Assembly: GCA_901420285.1 (NCBI GenBank)
Contig: CABDVE010000001.1
Span: forward strand, 992,001-1,056,000
Length of the DNA: 64,000 bases
Source of the DNA: Stutzerimonas stutzeri
GTDB taxonomy: Bacteria > Pseudomonadota > Gammaproteobacteria > Enterobacterales > Pasteurellaceae
Reading direction: 5' to 3'
The translations under genes were made by a program, and so were the position numbers. Below the pieces are notes generated by a model. It was given only the letters and a program-made list of their open reading frames with translations, was not told the origin of the DNA and did no database searches. Below, in pieces: positions 38,570-51,345 of this stretch; the first letter of the stretch is position 1, and every line of letters begins with the position of its first letter.

Positions 38570-40006
38570 ATGTCTAGAAGACTAAGAAGAACGAAGATTG
38601 TATGTACTATGGGTCCGGCGACCGACCGCGATAACAATCTTGAGAAAATTATTGCGGCAGGCGCAAACGTAGTTCGTATGAACTTCTCGCATGGTACGCC
38701 TGATGATCATATTGAGCGTGCGGAACGCGTTCGTTCTATTGCGAAAAAATTAGGCAAGACTGTAGCGATTTTAGGCGATTTACAAGGGCCTAAAATCCGC
38801 GTTTCTACTTTCAAAGATGGCAAAATTTTCTTAAATGTCGGCGATAAGTTTGTTCTTGATGCGGAATTGCCAAAAGGTGAAGGCAATCAAGAGGCAGTCG
38901 GTTTAGACTACAAAACCTTACCGCAAGATGTTGTTCCCGGGGATATTCTTTTGTTAGATGACGGCCGCGTACAATTAAAAGTATTGTCCACCGAAAATGC
39001 AAAAGTGTTTACTGAAGTCACTGTTGGCGGCCCGTTATCAAATAATAAAGGGATCAATAAATTAGGCGGCGGTTTATCAGCTGACGCATTAACTGAAAAA
39101 GATAAAGCAGACATCATTACGGCAGCGCGTATCGGCGTCGATTTCTTGGCAGTCTCTTTCCCGCGTTCCAGCGCAGACTTAAATTACGCGCGTGAATTGG
39201 CGCAGAAAGCTGGTTTAAATGCGAAAATTGTGGCGAAAGTTGAACGTGCCGAAACGGTAGTCGATGACGAATCAATGGACGACATTATTTTAGCATCGGA
39301 CGTGATCATGGTCGCTCGCGGTGATTTAGGCGTGGAAATCGGCGATCCTGAATTGGTAGGCGTGCAGAAAAAATTAATCCGTCGTTCGCGTCAGTTAAAC
39401 CGCGCGGTAATCACCGCGACACAAATGATGGAATCCATGATCAGTAATCCGATGCCGACTCGTGCGGAAGTGATGGACGTAGCCAATGCGGTGCTGGATG
39501 GCACAGATGCGGTAATGCTTTCGGCCGAAACGGCTGCCGGTCAATATCCGGCTGAAACCGTCGCAGCGATGGCGCGCGTGTGTTTAGGCGCGGAAAAAAT
39601 GCCAAGTATTAATGTTTCCCGTCACCGTATGGACAAAGAGTTCGGCGATATTGAAGAAGCGGTAGCCATGTCGGCAATGTATTCCGCAAACCATATGAAA
39701 GGCGTTGCGGCGATTATTACATTGACACATACCGGGCGCACCGCATTGTTAATGTCCCGCATCAGCTCCGGTTTACCGATTTTTGCCTTATCCCGCAACC
39801 AAGAAACGTTAAATCTTTGTTCTTTATACCGTGGCGTGACACCGGTATTCAGCGATGCGGAAACGCGCAGTGCAAGAGGCGCGCAAGAAGCGGTACAATT
39901 ATTAAAAGAAAAAGGTTACTTAAATTCAGGTGATTTAGTGTTATTAACGCAAGGCGATGAGTCAATCAAGCATACGAATGTATGCCGTGTGCTTATCGTT
40001 GAATAA
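38570..40006 (+). CDS. pykA: pyruvate kinase (PykA type)
   Basis: Last step of glycolysis, PEP + ADP to pyruvate + ATP. 478 residues, collinear with E. coli Pyk[21 protein letters not shown], the GDLQGPKIR segment, [11 protein letters not shown] (catalytic Lys) and [12 protein letters not shown]. Start at the second of two ATGs because GGAG then has better spacing. Two repeat copies encode Asn-Ala-Val-Leu (39484-39495) and Thr-Ala-Leu (near 39739) at conserved positions. Confidence 0.95.
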   Translation: MSRRLRRTKIVCTMGPATDRDNNLEKIIAAGANVVRMNFSHGTPDDHIERAERVRSIAKKLGKTVAILGDLQGPKIRVSTFKDGKIFLNVGDKFVLDAELPKGEGNQEAVGLDYKTLPQDVVPGDILLLDDGRVQLKVLSTENAKVFTEVTVGGPLSNNKGINKLGGGLSADALTEKDKADIITAARIGVDFLAVSFPRSSADLNYARELAQKAGLNAKIVAKVERAETVVDDESMDDIILASDVIMVARGDLGVEIGDPELVGVQKKLIRRSRQLNRAVITATQMMESMISNPMPTRAEVMDVANAVLDGTDAVMLSAETAAGQYPAETVAAMARVCLGAEKMPSINVSRHRMDKEFGDIEEAVAMSAMYSANHMKGVAAIITLTHTGRTALLMSRISSGLPIFALSRNQETLNLCSLYRGVTPVFSDAETRSARGAQEAVQLLKEKGYLNSGDLVLLTQGDESIKHTNVCRVLIVE

Positions 40007-40018
40007 TCACGAAAAAAT

Positions 40019-40053
40019 AAAAAACGGTGGATTTTTCCACCGTTTTTTATTTT
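40019..40053 (+). terminator. terminator of pykA
   Basis: Stem AAAAACGGTGGA/TCCACCGTTTTTT with a U-rich tail. Confidence 0.8.
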
Positions 40054-40172
40054 TACTTTCAGTGCAACAAAAACGATTAAAAGCTCAGTCCAAATCGACC
40101 GTAGTTTTCGCTTAAATCCCCCCCTCATTTGCGGTATCATAAGCACCAATTCTTTTGTATCTTAAAATTCTT

Positions 40173-41576
40173 ATGGCATCTCAACCGCAAATCAAATCAT
40201 CTGACAAACAAACCGCACAAGTGAGCGTTCCGCCTCATTCTCTTGAAGCCGAGCAAGCCGTGTTGGGCGGCATTATGTTAAGCAATCAGCATTGGGACGG
40301 TATTGCCGAACGTGTAATTGCGGAGGATTTTTACACTTTTGCTCACCGTGCAATTTTCCAAGCCATGGAAGATTTAATACGTAACCGGTCACCGATCGAT
40401 CTCATCACTTTGGATCAAGCTTTAAAAAATAAAGGTATCAGCGAAGAAGTAGGCGGTTTTGCTTATCTTGCCGAACTTTCCAACAACACACCAAATGCCA
40501 TTAATATTTTGGCTTATGCCGACATCGTGCGTGAAAAAGCGATTCTGCGCGAATTGATTTCTGTAGGCAACCGCATTGCGGAAAACAGTTACTCGCCGAA
40601 AGGGCAAGACATCAAATTGATTTTGGACGAAGCCGAACGTGAAGTGTTCGCCATTGCGGAGAAACGCAGCACTTCCGGCGAAGGCCCACAAAACGTGATT
40701 AGCGTGTTACAAAGCACCATTGAGCGGATTGATGCTTTAAGCAAATTGAAAAATAATTCCGGTGTGACCGGCGTTACCACCGGTTTTACGGATCTTGACC
40801 GAAAAACGGCAGGTTTACAGCCTTCGGATTTAATTATCGTCGCTGCGCGTCCGTCCATGGGAAAAACCACCTTTGCCATGAATCTGTGTGAAAATGCGAT
40901 GATGGCAAGCGATAAACCGGTATTGGTGTTCAGTTTAGAAATGCCCGCCGAACAAATTATGATGCGTATGATTGCTTCATTGGCGCGCGTGGATCAAACC
41001 AAAATCCGTACCGGTCAAGGCTTAGACGAAATTGAATGGAACAAAATCAGTAGCATATTCGGTATGTTTAAGCAGAAAAATAACCTTTACATTGACGATT
41101 CTTCCGGATTAACACCGACCGAGCTGCGTTCCCGCGCCAGACGGGTTTATCGTGAAAATAACGGGTTAAGTTTAATCATGGTGGATTATCTTCAATTAAT
41201 GCGCGCCCCCGCATTTTCCGATAACCGAACCTTGGAAATTGCGGAAATTTCCCGTTCTCTGAAAGCGCTCGCGAAGGAGTTGGAAGTGCCTGTCATCGCC
41301 CTTTCCCAGTTAAATCGTACTTTGGAGCAACGCGCTGATAAGCGTCCGGTAAATTCAGATTTACGTGAATCCGGCTCTATCGAGCAAGATGCCGACTTGA
41401 TTATGTTTATTTATCGCGACGAAGTTTATAACGACAATTCGGAAGATAAAGGCGTGGCGGAAATTATTATCGGTAAGCAACGTAACGGCCCGATTGGTCG
41501 CGTGCGTTTGAAATTCAACGGGCAATTTTCGCGTTTTGACAATCTCGCTGAACAACGCGAATATCATGATTATTAA
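40173..41576 (+). CDS. dnaB: replicative DNA helicase DnaB
   Basis: Hexameric 5'-3' helicase of the replisome, 467 residues from the ATG at 40173 (MASQPQIKSSDKQTAQVSVPPHSLEAEQ); an upstream frame adds six residues without support. N-terminal primase-contact domain (about 20-150), RecA-like core with Walker A ARPSMGKTTFAMN, Walker B IMVDYLQLM and arginine-finger region. No intein. Followed by alr after nine bases, as in E. coli dnaB-alr. Confidence 0.96.
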   Translation: MASQPQIKSSDKQTAQVSVPPHSLEAEQAVLGGIMLSNQHWDGIAERVIAEDFYTFAHRAIFQAMEDLIRNRSPIDLITLDQALKNKGISEEVGGFAYLAELSNNTPNAINILAYADIVREKAILRELISVGNRIAENSYSPKGQDIKLILDEAEREVFAIAEKRSTSGEGPQNVISVLQSTIERIDALSKLKNNSGVTGVTTGFTDLDRKTAGLQPSDLIIVAARPSMGKTTFAMNLCENAMMASDKPVLVFSLEMPAEQIMMRMIASLARVDQTKIRTGQGLDEIEWNKISSIFGMFKQKNNLYIDDSSGLTPTELRSRARRVYRENNGLSLIMVDYLQLMRAPAFSDNRTLEIAEISRSLKALAKELEVPVIALSQLNRTLEQRADKRPVNSDLRESGSIEQDADLIMFIYRDEVYNDNSEDKGVAEIIIGKQRNGPIGRVRLKFNGQFSRFDNLAEQREYHDY

Positions 41577-41585
41577 GGAAAAATA

Positions 41586-42668
41586 ATGAACGTAAAACCG
41601 GCGACCGCGAAAATTAGCTCGCGCGCCTTAAAACATAATTTGGACGTGATTAAACAAAAAGCGCCGAATAGTAAAATTATTGCCGTAGTAAAAGCGAATG
41701 CTTATGGCCATGGCGTAGTGTTTGTGGCCTCTACTTTAGAAAAAAACGTGGATTGCTTCGGTGTGGCGCGTTTGGAAGAGGCGCTGGCGTTGCGTTCTAA
41801 CGGCATTACCAAGCCGATTCTATTATTGGAAGGCTTTTTTAACGAAAAAGATCTGCCAATTTTAGCGGTGAATAATATCGAAACCATCGTGCATAATCGT
41901 GAACAACTTGAAGCGTTAAAGCGCGCGGATGTGACCGGTCCGATTAAAGTGTGGCTGAAAATTGATACAGGCATGCATCGTTTAGGGGTTTCTTTGGAGG
42001 AAGTGGATACATTTTATCAAGAGTTGAAAAGACTTCCGCAAGTGCAACCGCATTTCGGCTTCGTCAGTCATTTCAGCCGCGCGGACGAACTTGAATCCGA
42101 TTACACGTCGTTACAAATTCAACGTTTTTTATGCGCAACGCAAGACAAACCGGGCGAGCGCAGTATCGCCGCATCGGGCGGTATTTTATTTTGGCCGCAA
42201 TCTCATTTGGACTGGGTGCGCCCCGGCATTATTATGTACGGCATTTCGCCGACGGATACCATTGGTAGCGAATTCGGTTTAACGCCGGTAATGAATTTGA
42301 CTTCTTCATTAATCGCCGTGCGCCATCATAAAAAAGGCGAGCCGGTCGGCTACGGCGGTATATGGAGCAGCCCGCGCGACACTAAAATCGGTGTGGTTGC
42401 CATCGGCTACGGCGATGGTTATCCGCGTGATGCGGCGGAAGGCACTCCGGTGTATTTAAACGGCAGAATCGTGCCGATCGTTGGGCGCGTGTCTATGGAT
42501 ATGCTCACTGTTGATTTAGGGCCGGACAGCCAAGATCAAGTAGGCGATGAAGTAATTTTATGGGGTAAGGAATTGCCTATTGAAACCGTCGCTAAATACA
42601 CCGGAGTTTTAAGTTACGAATTGATTACAAAATTAACACCGCGTGTTATAAACGAATACGTGGATTAA
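41586..42668 (+). CDS. alr: alanine racemase
   Basis: PLP enzyme supplying D-alanine for peptidoglycan. 360 residues; PLP lysine in [11 protein letters not shown] (near 39), [11 protein letters not shown], and the catalytic Tyr in [25 protein letters not shown] precedes the ATG. Probably co-transcribed with dnaB; the tandem repeat array follows its stop. Confidence 0.95.
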   Translation: MNVKPATAKISSRALKHNLDVIKQKAPNSKIIAVVKANAYGHGVVFVASTLEKNVDCFGVARLEEALALRSNGITKPILLLEGFFNEKDLPILAVNNIETIVHNREQLEALKRADVTGPIKVWLKIDTGMHRLGVSLEEVDTFYQELKRLPQVQPHFGFVSHFSRADELESDYTSLQIQRFLCATQDKPGERSIAASGGILFWPQSHLDWVRPGIIMYGISPTDTIGSEFGLTPVMNLTSSLIAVRHHKKGEPVGYGGIWSSPRDTKIGVVAIGYGDGYPRDAAEGTPVYLNGRIVPIVGRVSMDMLTVDLGPDSQDQVGDEVILWGKELPIETVAKYTGVLSYELITKLTPRVINEYVD

Positions 42669-44601
<1,933 letters not shown>

Positions 44602-44611
44602 AGGGCTAAAC

Positions 44612-44645
44612 AAAAAAATACGGTCAATACGACCGTATTTTTTTA
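44612..44645. terminator. bidirectional terminator between pgi and the MFS gene
   Basis: Stem AAATACGGTC/GACCGTATTT with seven U on the plus strand and an A-run on the other side; it separates convergent genes. Confidence 0.8.
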
Positions 44646-45806
44646 TACCGATTTCACCTGATTTAAACAGCCGATGCTGACTAAAATCAGCACCACCGCC
44701 AGATAAAACACTGAATGATAATGCCAGATTTCCGCAATTGCGCCGGCAATCGGGCCACCGATAATCCAACTTGCCTTGGCGGCGTTGCTAAATAGCGTGG
44801 TGGCGCTACCCATCTGATTCGGCATTAAATCTTGGAAATACAGCATACCGATAGTGGCGACAATGCCGATGAGCACCGCATTGAAGCCTTGTAAAATCAG
44901 CAATTGCCAAGTTTGTGTGGCGAAGAGCATGCCTATATAAAAGATGAAGCCGGCGAACATCGCCAACAACATGAGTGATTTTTTGCCGAAATATTGGGTT
45001 AAATAACCCGCAATAATCATCACCGGTATTTCAAGTCCCGCTGCTGTTCCCATCAATGTGCCGGCCAATTCTTTGTCTAGATGCAATTCATTAATCACAA
45101 ATAACGGCATATTAATCAAATACATACTGTTGCACGTCCACAATAACAAATTGGCGATAAACAAATAAATCACGCTTTGGCGCGGCGCTGTATTGGCTAA
45201 AACTTGCAATTTTTGCGCCGCGCGTTGAGGCGAGATTTTCGGCAATAAACGACTCACCCCTGCACATAACAGAAATGCCGAGCCGGCCACCAGATACATA
45301 TAATCAAACCCCCAGTTTAAGGCGATAAAAAACGACAGCGGTGGCCCCACAATCCAGGCTAATGATATTTGAGTACGCATAATAGTGGTGAACATTACTG
45401 CTTCTTTACCGTTGCTTTCCGCATATTCGCGCGCGAGAGCGAAAGATTGCGGATTCGACGCCGAACCCAAACCGAGCAAGGTGGTGCCGAGCAAAATCAA
45501 GACGTAATAATTCCGGTTATAAGCGAATAGCAGGCAGCCGGCAACAGCGATAAGGCAACAATAAATCATGATTTTGCGGCGATCATCATGACGATCGGAA
45601 TATTTCGCCAAAATCTGACTTAAGATAATGCCGATGATCGCATTGGCGGAGTAAAACAGTCCGACGATAAATGGTGAAGCGTTAATTTCTTGCGACAGAA
45701 ATAAACTCAATGTCGGCGTTTGGAAAGCGGAGGCGATGCCGGTGAGAAAGGCGATCAAAAGGAAATTGAAAGCGATGAGATTTTGAGGTGTTTTGTTTTT
45801 TATCAT
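44643..45806 (-). CDS. MFS sugar-efflux-type transporter (SetA/SetB-like)
   Basis: 387 residues, 12 hydrophobic segments. FQTPTLSLFLSQEINASPFIVGLFYSANAI, the loop SDRHDDRRK between helices 2 and 3 and GLGSASNPQSFALAREY resemble the Set family, which exports sugars and analogues. A repeat copy (44872-44883) encodes Phe-Asn-Ala-Val-Leu in a membrane segment. Substrate not proven. Confidence 0.8.
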   Translation of the reverse strand: MIKNKTPQNLIAFNFLLIAFLTGIASAFQTPTLSLFLSQEINASPFIVGLFYSANAIIGIILSQILAKYSDRHDDRRKIMIYCCLIAVAGCLLFAYNRNYYVLILLGTTLLGLGSASNPQSFALAREYAESNGKEAVMFTTIMRTQISLAWIVGPPLSFFIALNWGFDYMYLVAGSAFLLCAGVSRLLPKISPQRAAQKLQVLANTAPRQSVIYLFIANLLLWTCNSMYLINMPLFVINELHLDKELAGTLMGTAAGLEIPVMIIAGYLTQYFGKKSLMLLAMFAGFIFYIGMLFATQTWQLLILQGFNAVLIGIVATIGMLYFQDLMPNQMGSATTLFSNAAKASWIIGGPIAGAIAEIWHYHSVFYLAVVLILVSIGCLNQVKSV

Positions 45807-45877
45807 AATAACGGTAATTAGATTATTTGGTTTTATTTACATTGGGCTCGCCCAATGGGACGCATACACGAGAGGGC

Positions 45878-45932
45878 AAAATAGCACCGCATTGGAGGCT
45901 TGTGCGACGGGGCTCCAATGCGGTGCTATTTT
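45878..45932. terminator. perfect 20-base inverted repeat built on the 12-base word
   Basis: Arms AAAATAGCACCGCATTGGAG (45878-45897) and its reverse complement (45913-45932) around a 15-base loop. It lies just behind the ydiJ-like gene on the minus strand, with U-rich sequence on both sides, so it is probably its terminator. Confidence 0.75.
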
Positions 45933-45944
45933 AGCCCTTCAGCG

Positions 45945-48900
45945 TTACCGTTCGGCTGAAGATAAAACTTCTAACAATGCTTGCACCGGATGTTTTAACG
46001 TTACCTGTTCATAACGTTTTACTTGACTGCGGCAGGAATAGCCGGTCGCGAGGCAAAAGCGCGGGTCTTTTCCGTGCAATTTTTTGCTCCAGGAAAGATC
46101 GTAAATATCACGGCTCATGGTTTGGTTTTGCACCTCATGACCGAATACGCCCGCCATACCACAGCAGCCGACTTTTTCTACCGTTAATTGTTGCCCAAAT
46201 CGGGTAAAAATTTGTTGCCATTCTTTCGGGCTGTTTGGCATACATGCGGATTCCGTGCAATGCGGGAATAAATACCATTCAAAAGCACGGTCGGTTTTTA
46301 GCGCATTTTTTAAGCGCTCAAGCAGGGCCGTATCTTGCAATTGTTGGGTGAGCCATTCGTGCGCAGTTAACACGTGAAAATTGCCACGTTTTTCTTGTAG
46401 CGCTTCTTTATATTCATCACGATAAGACAACACGATGGCAGGATCCACGCCAACGAGCGGTAAACCCAATTTCGCCACACGGTTAAGAAATTCCGCTTGG
46501 TTTGCCGCGGTTTTGCTGAAGCGTGTTAAGAAACCTTTGATGTGCATCGCTTTGCCGTTCGGTTTAAACGGTAGCACGATAGGTTTGAAACTGAGTTTTT
46601 GGGTAAGCGCGACGAAATCACGTACCACTTTAGCGTCGTAGTAAGAAGTGTAAGGATCTTGCACGATGAAAATCACGTCTTGTTTGAGCACCGCATTGAG
46701 ACCTTCTAATTCCTCAAGAGATTGGCCTTGATAGCCGATTTCCACCAATTGTTGTTGTAAATTTGGTTGTGAAAGTAAGGGCAAATCCGTCATCCCGAGG
46801 ATTTTTTCCACAACCGTTTGGGTCGCTTTCAGCTTGGTAAAATAATTGAAAAATTTTGCCTGTTTCGCCATATAAGGTGCCGCGATTTCTAAATTTGCCA
46901 CGATGTGATCTTTTACCGGACGCAAATAGCGGCTGTGATAAAAATAGAAGAATTTGGCGCGAAAACTCGGCACGTCGATTTTAATCGGACATTGGCTGGC
47001 GCAGGCTTTGCAGGCGAGACAGGTGTCCATTGCGGCTTTGACTTCGTGAGAAAAATCGTATTCGCCACGCCATTTTTGTACGCTGTTGCGAATTCGTCCG
47101 ACCAATGTGCTAAGTGTAATTTCCGTTTTTTGGAACGCTAACCGTTCCGGTGACACATTTTCATTTGCCAGCAAACGTAACCATTCGCGAATCATTGCCG
47201 CTCGTCCTTTGGGCGAAAAGACGCGGTTTTTACTCACTTTCATGGAGGGACACATAATGCTGTGCTGGTCGAAGTTAAAGCACAAACCGTTGCCGTTACA
47301 ATTCATCGCACCTTTAAATTCGTCGCGTATTTGAATCGGAATTTGGCGATCGTTATCGGCGCGCATCGGCGAAAGAATTGAATAAAGCGCCTCTTGAGAA
47401 TTTAACGGTGTACAGATTTTGCCCGGATTAAGGCGATTGTTCGGATCAAACAAGGTTTTGATGTAGCGCAGTTCATGCCACAATTCCGGCGTGAAGAATT
47501 TTTCGCCATAATGTGAACGCATGCCTTTGCCGTGTTCGCCCCACAGCAAACCGCCATATTTAGCGGTGAGTTCGGCTACCTCATCGGAAATATGTTTGAA
47601 CAGTTTGACTTGTTCTTTATCACATAAATCCAGTGCCGGGCGCACGTGCAACACGCCTGCATCGACGTGGCCGAACATTCCATATTGTAAATTGTGGCTA
47701 TCTAGCAGGGCGCGAAATTCGCTGATGTAATCGGCCAGATGCTGCGGTGGTACGCAGGTGTCTTCCACGAATGGAATCGGTTTGGCCGCACCTTTGGCGT
47801 TGCCGAGTAAGCCCACAGCTTTTTTGCGCATGGCGTAAATACGTTCGATAGACGGCAAATCGGAACAAACTTGATAGCCGATAATCAAATCTTGCCGTTG
47901 TGCGATTTTTTCATCCAGCGCACAACAAAGTGTGTTCACTTGGCGTTCGATTTTTTCTTTATTGTTGCCGGCGTATTCCACAATGTTAAGGCCTAAAATT
48001 GGATTGCTTTCATCTTCGGTTAAAAGTTCGTTGACAGAGTGCCAAATAATGTCTTGTTTGGCGAGGTTAAGCACCTTTGAGTCAATCGTTTCGACAGACA
48101 ACGCATTGGCTTTCACCATAAATGGCGCGTTGCGTAACGCCGCATCGAAGGAACTGTATTTAATGTTAATTAGCGTGCGATATTGCGGAATCGGCAAAAG
48201 ATTGAGCTTGGCTTCGCAAATAAAAGCAAGGGAGCCTTCGGAGCCGGTAAGAATGCGTGTGAGGTTAAATTCGCTTTCGTCTTCGTTGAAGACATTTTTG
48301 AGATCGTAGCCGGTGAGAAAGCGGTTGAGTTGCGGTAAATCATTAATAATGGCAGCGCGTTTTTTTTTGGCAACGTTGCGCGATTTCTTGATAAAGTTTT
48401 TTGCTGCTTTGATTTAAGTCTAGCGCGTCAATGTTTTCTAAAACATCGGCGGAATCAAGTGCATGGGTATCCAAAATATCGCCGTTCATTAACACCGAGC
48501 GTAGGGCCAATACATGATCGGAGGTTTTGCCATATTGTAATGAGCCTTGGCCGGACGCATCGGTATTAATCATTCCGCCTAAGGTGGCGCGGTTACTGGT
48601 GGAAAGTTCCGGTGCAAAGAATAGACCGTGCGGTTTTAAAAATTGGTTGAGTTGGTCTTTCACTACGCCGGCTTGCACACGCACCCAACGTTCTTCTTTG
48701 TTGAGTTCTAAAATCGTTGTCATATGACGTGACAAATCGACAATAATGTTGTTATTAATCGATTGTCCGTTGGTGCCGGTGCCGCCGCCACGCGGGGTAA
48801 AGGTGAGCGATTGAAATTCCGGGCGATTCGCCAGCTTGCTTAAGCGCACTACATCCGCCACATTTTTGGGGAACAAAATCGCTTGCGGTAGTTGTTGATA

Positions 48901-49041
48901 CACGCTGTTATCGGTGGCAAGACTTAAGCGATCAGCATAACTCGTGGCGATATCGCCTTCAAAATGCTGTTTTTTAAGTTCATTGAGATAATGTTGAACG
49001 GTTGCGTCCGATTGCGGAACGTTGGAAAGACGGGGTAGCAT
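45945..49041 (-). pseudogene. ydiJ: YdiJ-like FAD/4Fe-4S oxidoreductase, frameshifted at a poly-A tract
   Basis: The two parts together would give about 1030 residues, the family length. N-terminal part (49041 down to a stop near 48347): FAD-binding PCMH domain with PRGGGTGTNGQS and TLGGMINTDASGQGS. After the tract the other frame continues RAAIINDLPQLNRF... GSEGSLAFI and the FAD-oxidase C domain, then 4Fe-4S CLACKACASQCPIKIDVP and CCG-type GCCGMAGVFGHE. The break is at nine A on the minus strand (48360-48368): eight would restore one frame. In E. coli YdiJ is a D-2-hydroxyglutarate dehydrogenase. A repeat copy lies at 46687-46698. It could be a pseudogene, phase-variable, slippage-expressed or a sequencing error. 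Confidence 0.85.
48360..48368 (-). other. A9 homopolymer at the ydiJ frame break
   Basis: Nine T on the plus strand within GCG(T)9GG. Upstream frame reads QRCQKKTRCHY-stop; with one A fewer it reads QRCQKKRAAIINDL and stays open for the remaining 800 codons. Confidence 0.9.
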
Positions 49042-49426
49042 GATATTACTCACAAGAATTTAGTAGAAATAATGAGAAAAAATGATATATGAAGCGACGG
49101 ACAATGTCGATTTTAAGAAAAAAGAATCAAAGTAAATGTGTGAAAAAATACTGAATAATCGTTTATATTATGTATTATTTGATTATAAAATAGCCAGAGG
49201 AGGCAAAAAAACTTTGACCTTTGGGATTTTTGTAGCATAATGACGGTACTTTTGAACGTTCCTTTGGCGATACAAAGGAATTGAATTTGTCAAAAGGATG
49301 AATAGGGCAAATTCAAAACCCTAGTTAAGCAAACGTTTAGTGCGTAACTTTATGAAAAAGTTCACAATAAACGAGGAAACTTTTCTTACTTACCAATCGA
49401 TGACTAACTAAATAGAGGACATCAAA
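49042..49426. other. ompA upstream region
   Basis: 385 bases between divergent ydiJ and ompA. It contains the ompA promoter and a long leader of about 175 bases, with no other gene visible. Long structured leaders control ompA mRNA stability in enterobacteria; none is proven here. Confidence 0.5.
49214..49241 (+). promoter_or_regulatory. probable ompA promoter
   Basis: TTGACC (49214-49219) and CATAAT (49236-49241) are 16 bases apart. Confidence 0.55.
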
Positions 49427-50524
49427 ATGAAAAAAACTGCAATCGCATTAGTAGTTGCCGGTTTAGCCGCAGCTTCTGTAGCTCAAGCAGCTCCGCAAGA
49501 AAATACTTTCTATGCGGGTTTTAAAGCTGGTCAAGCTTCTTTCCACGATGGTATCAAATCAAATACCGATGGTTATAACGCACATAGCCAAGAGTTCGGT
49601 ACAGGTTATCACCGTAACTCATTCACTTACGGTGTATTCGGCGGTTACCAAATTTTAAATCGTGATAACTTCGGTTTAGCGACTGAATTAGGTTACGATG
49701 ACTTTGGTCGTGTTAAATATACTCGTAATGATTTAACTTCATTCAAACATACTAACCATGGTGCTCACTTAAGCTTAAAAGGTAGCTACAATCTTGGTGG
49801 TTTAGTTTCTAGCTTAGATGGTTTGGATCTTTACGGTAAAGCCGGTGTTGCATTAGTTCGTTCTGACTACAAAGTTTATGACAACGGTAATCGTGATCAT
49901 GCCGAAGGTCGTCATAGTTTACGTACTTCCGGTTTATTCGCAGCTGGTTTCGAATACGCATTGCCTTCATTACCAGAGTTAGCATTGCGTGTTGAATATC
50001 AATGGTTAACTCGTGTAGGTAAACTCCGCACTCAAGAAACTGCTAATAGCTCTGTAGATTATAACCCATGGATCGGTTCTATCAACGCTGGTTTATCTTA
50101 CCGTTTCGGTCAAGGTGCTGCGCCAGTTGTTGCACCTGAAGTTGTAAGCAAAACTTTCAACTTAAACTCTGATGTAACTTTTGCTTTCGGTAAAGCAAAC
50201 TTAAAACCAGAAGCTAAAGCTACTTTAGATGGTATTTACGGTGAAATCGCACAAATCAACAACTCTAAAGTTGCTGTGGCTGGTTACACTGACCGTATCG
50301 GTTCCGATGCATCTAACTTAAAACTTTCACAACGTCGTGCAGATACCGTAGCTAACTACTTAGTATCTAAAGGTGTGGCTGCGCAAAATATCTCTGCAAC
50401 TGGTTACGGTAAAGCGAACCCAGTTACTGGTGCAACTTGTGACGCGGTTAAAGGTCGTAAAGCGCTTATCGCTTGTTTAGCACCGGATCGTCGTGTTGAA
50501 ATCGCAGTTAATGGTACTAAATAA
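49427..50524 (+). CDS. ompA: outer-membrane protein OmpA (P5-like)
   Basis: 365 residues. Signal peptide MKKTAIALVVAGLAAASVAQA, eight-stranded barrel (about 22-220), Ala/Pro/Val hinge (APVVAPEVV) and C-terminal peptidoglycan-binding OmpA domain with NLKLSQRRADTVANYLVSKGV and two cysteines (ATCDAVKGRKALIACLAPDRR) as in Pasteurellaceae P5. Codon use is strongly biased to abundant tRNAs (GGT, GCT, CGT), fitting very high expression. Surface-exposed loops are short. Confidence 0.95.
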   Translation: MKKTAIALVVAGLAAASVAQAAPQENTFYAGFKAGQASFHDGIKSNTDGYNAHSQEFGTGYHRNSFTYGVFGGYQILNRDNFGLATELGYDDFGRVKYTRNDLTSFKHTNHGAHLSLKGSYNLGGLVSSLDGLDLYGKAGVALVRSDYKVYDNGNRDHAEGRHSLRTSGLFAAGFEYALPSLPELALRVEYQWLTRVGKLRTQETANSSVDYNPWIGSINAGLSYRFGQGAAPVVAPEVVSKTFNLNSDVTFAFGKANLKPEAKATLDGIYGEIAQINNSKVAVAGYTDRIGSDASNLKLSQRRADTVANYLVSKGVAAQNISATGYGKANPVTGATCDAVKGRKALIACLAPDRRVEIAVNGTK

Positions 50525-50561
50525 TAGTTTAATTTAGTTTCCTTTAGCGGATTAAATAGAG

Positions 50562-50593
50562 AAAGACCTAAACTTTGGTTTAGGTCTTTTTTT
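50562..50593 (+). terminator. terminator of ompA
   Basis: Stem AAAGACCTAAA/TTTAGGTCTTT with a seven-U tail. Confidence 0.85.
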
Positions 50594-50638
50594 GTCTTTT
50601 ACGGTATATTTAAAAAAGAAGCTTTAGCACTCTAAATC

Positions 50639-50650
50639 AGCACCGCATTG
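50639..50650 (+). repeat. AGCACCGCATTG dispersed repeat between ompA and grxD
   Basis: Exact 12-mer, extended CAGCACCGCATTGAAAG, 45 bases after the ompA terminator. Confidence 0.85.
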
Positions 50651-50775
50651 AAAGTTTATTTGCATTTCTATATCGTGACGGAAAATATAAATCTGACATT
50701 ATTACTCTGGCTTTATCTTGCTCTGTTTATTACTTGTGCTACAATGCGCAGCGTGTTTTATTCATGGGAAACATT

Positions 50776-51102
50776 ATGGAAACTTTAGATAAAATTAAAA
50801 AACAAATTAGCGAAAATCCGATTTTAATTTATATGAAAGGATCGCCGAAATTGCCTTCTTGCGGGTTTTCTGCGCGTGCGGTCGAAGCCCTAATGAACTG
50901 CAAAGTACCTTTTGGTTATGTGGATATTCTTCAGCATCCTGACATTCGTGCGGAATTGCCCGCTTACGCAAATTGGCCAACTTTTCCCCAATTATGGGTT
51001 GATGGAGAATTAATTGGTGGTTGCGATATTATTTTAGAAATGTATCAAGCTGGCGAATTACAAACTTTATTAAGCGAAACGGCAGCAAAACACCAAGCTT
51101 AA
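50776..51102 (+). CDS. grxD: monothiol glutaredoxin Grx4
   Basis: CGFS-type glutaredoxin that carries 2Fe-2S clusters. 108 residues from the ATG at 50776 (METLDKIKKQISENPILIYMKG), with GGGAAACATT upstream; the cluster cysteine is Cys29 in LPSCGFSARA. WPTFPQLWVDGELIGGCDI is the glutathione-binding region. Single gene with its own terminator. Confidence 0.95.
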   Translation: METLDKIKKQISENPILIYMKGSPKLPSCGFSARAVEALMNCKVPFGYVDILQHPDIRAELPAYANWPTFPQLWVDGELIGGCDIILEMYQAGELQTLLSETAAKHQA

Positions 51103-51112
51103 TTCATCGAAT

Positions 51113-51140
51113 AAAACCCGCTCAAAGCGGGTTTTGTTTT
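51113..51140 (+). terminator. terminator of grxD
   Basis: Stem AAAACCCGCT(C)/AGCGGGTTTT followed by GTTTT. Confidence 0.8.
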
Positions 51141-51210
51141 ACCCAAAATTCGTGAGTAGGCGAACGGTTTCACACTAAAGTGCTTGTATATTTGAGTCAG
51201 TTTTTATAAA

Positions 51211-51301
51211 CTTTCACCCCATTAGTCGGGGTGCTAATACCGTTGCGATTGGCTGAGAAATACCCGTGAACCTGAAACAGATAATGCTGGCGTAGGAAAC
51301 T
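51211..51301 (+). promoter_or_regulatory. TPP riboswitch (THI element)
   Basis: The two halves of the THI element are clear: GGGGTGCTAATACCG ... GGCTGAGAAATACCC (pyrimidine-sensing arm) and GAACCTGAAACAGATAATGCTGGCGTAGGAAA (pyrophosphate-sensing arm; conserved CTGA...CAG and GATAATGCTGGCGTAGG). P1 pairs the CTTTC at the 5' end with AGGAAAC/T at the 3' end. It lies 44 bases before thiB and should shut off thiBPQ when thiamine pyrophosphate is high. Confidence 0.93.
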
Positions 51302-51345
51302 AATTCTTTTCATTAAGCTGTTTCGCATTTTGTAAGGACAGTACA

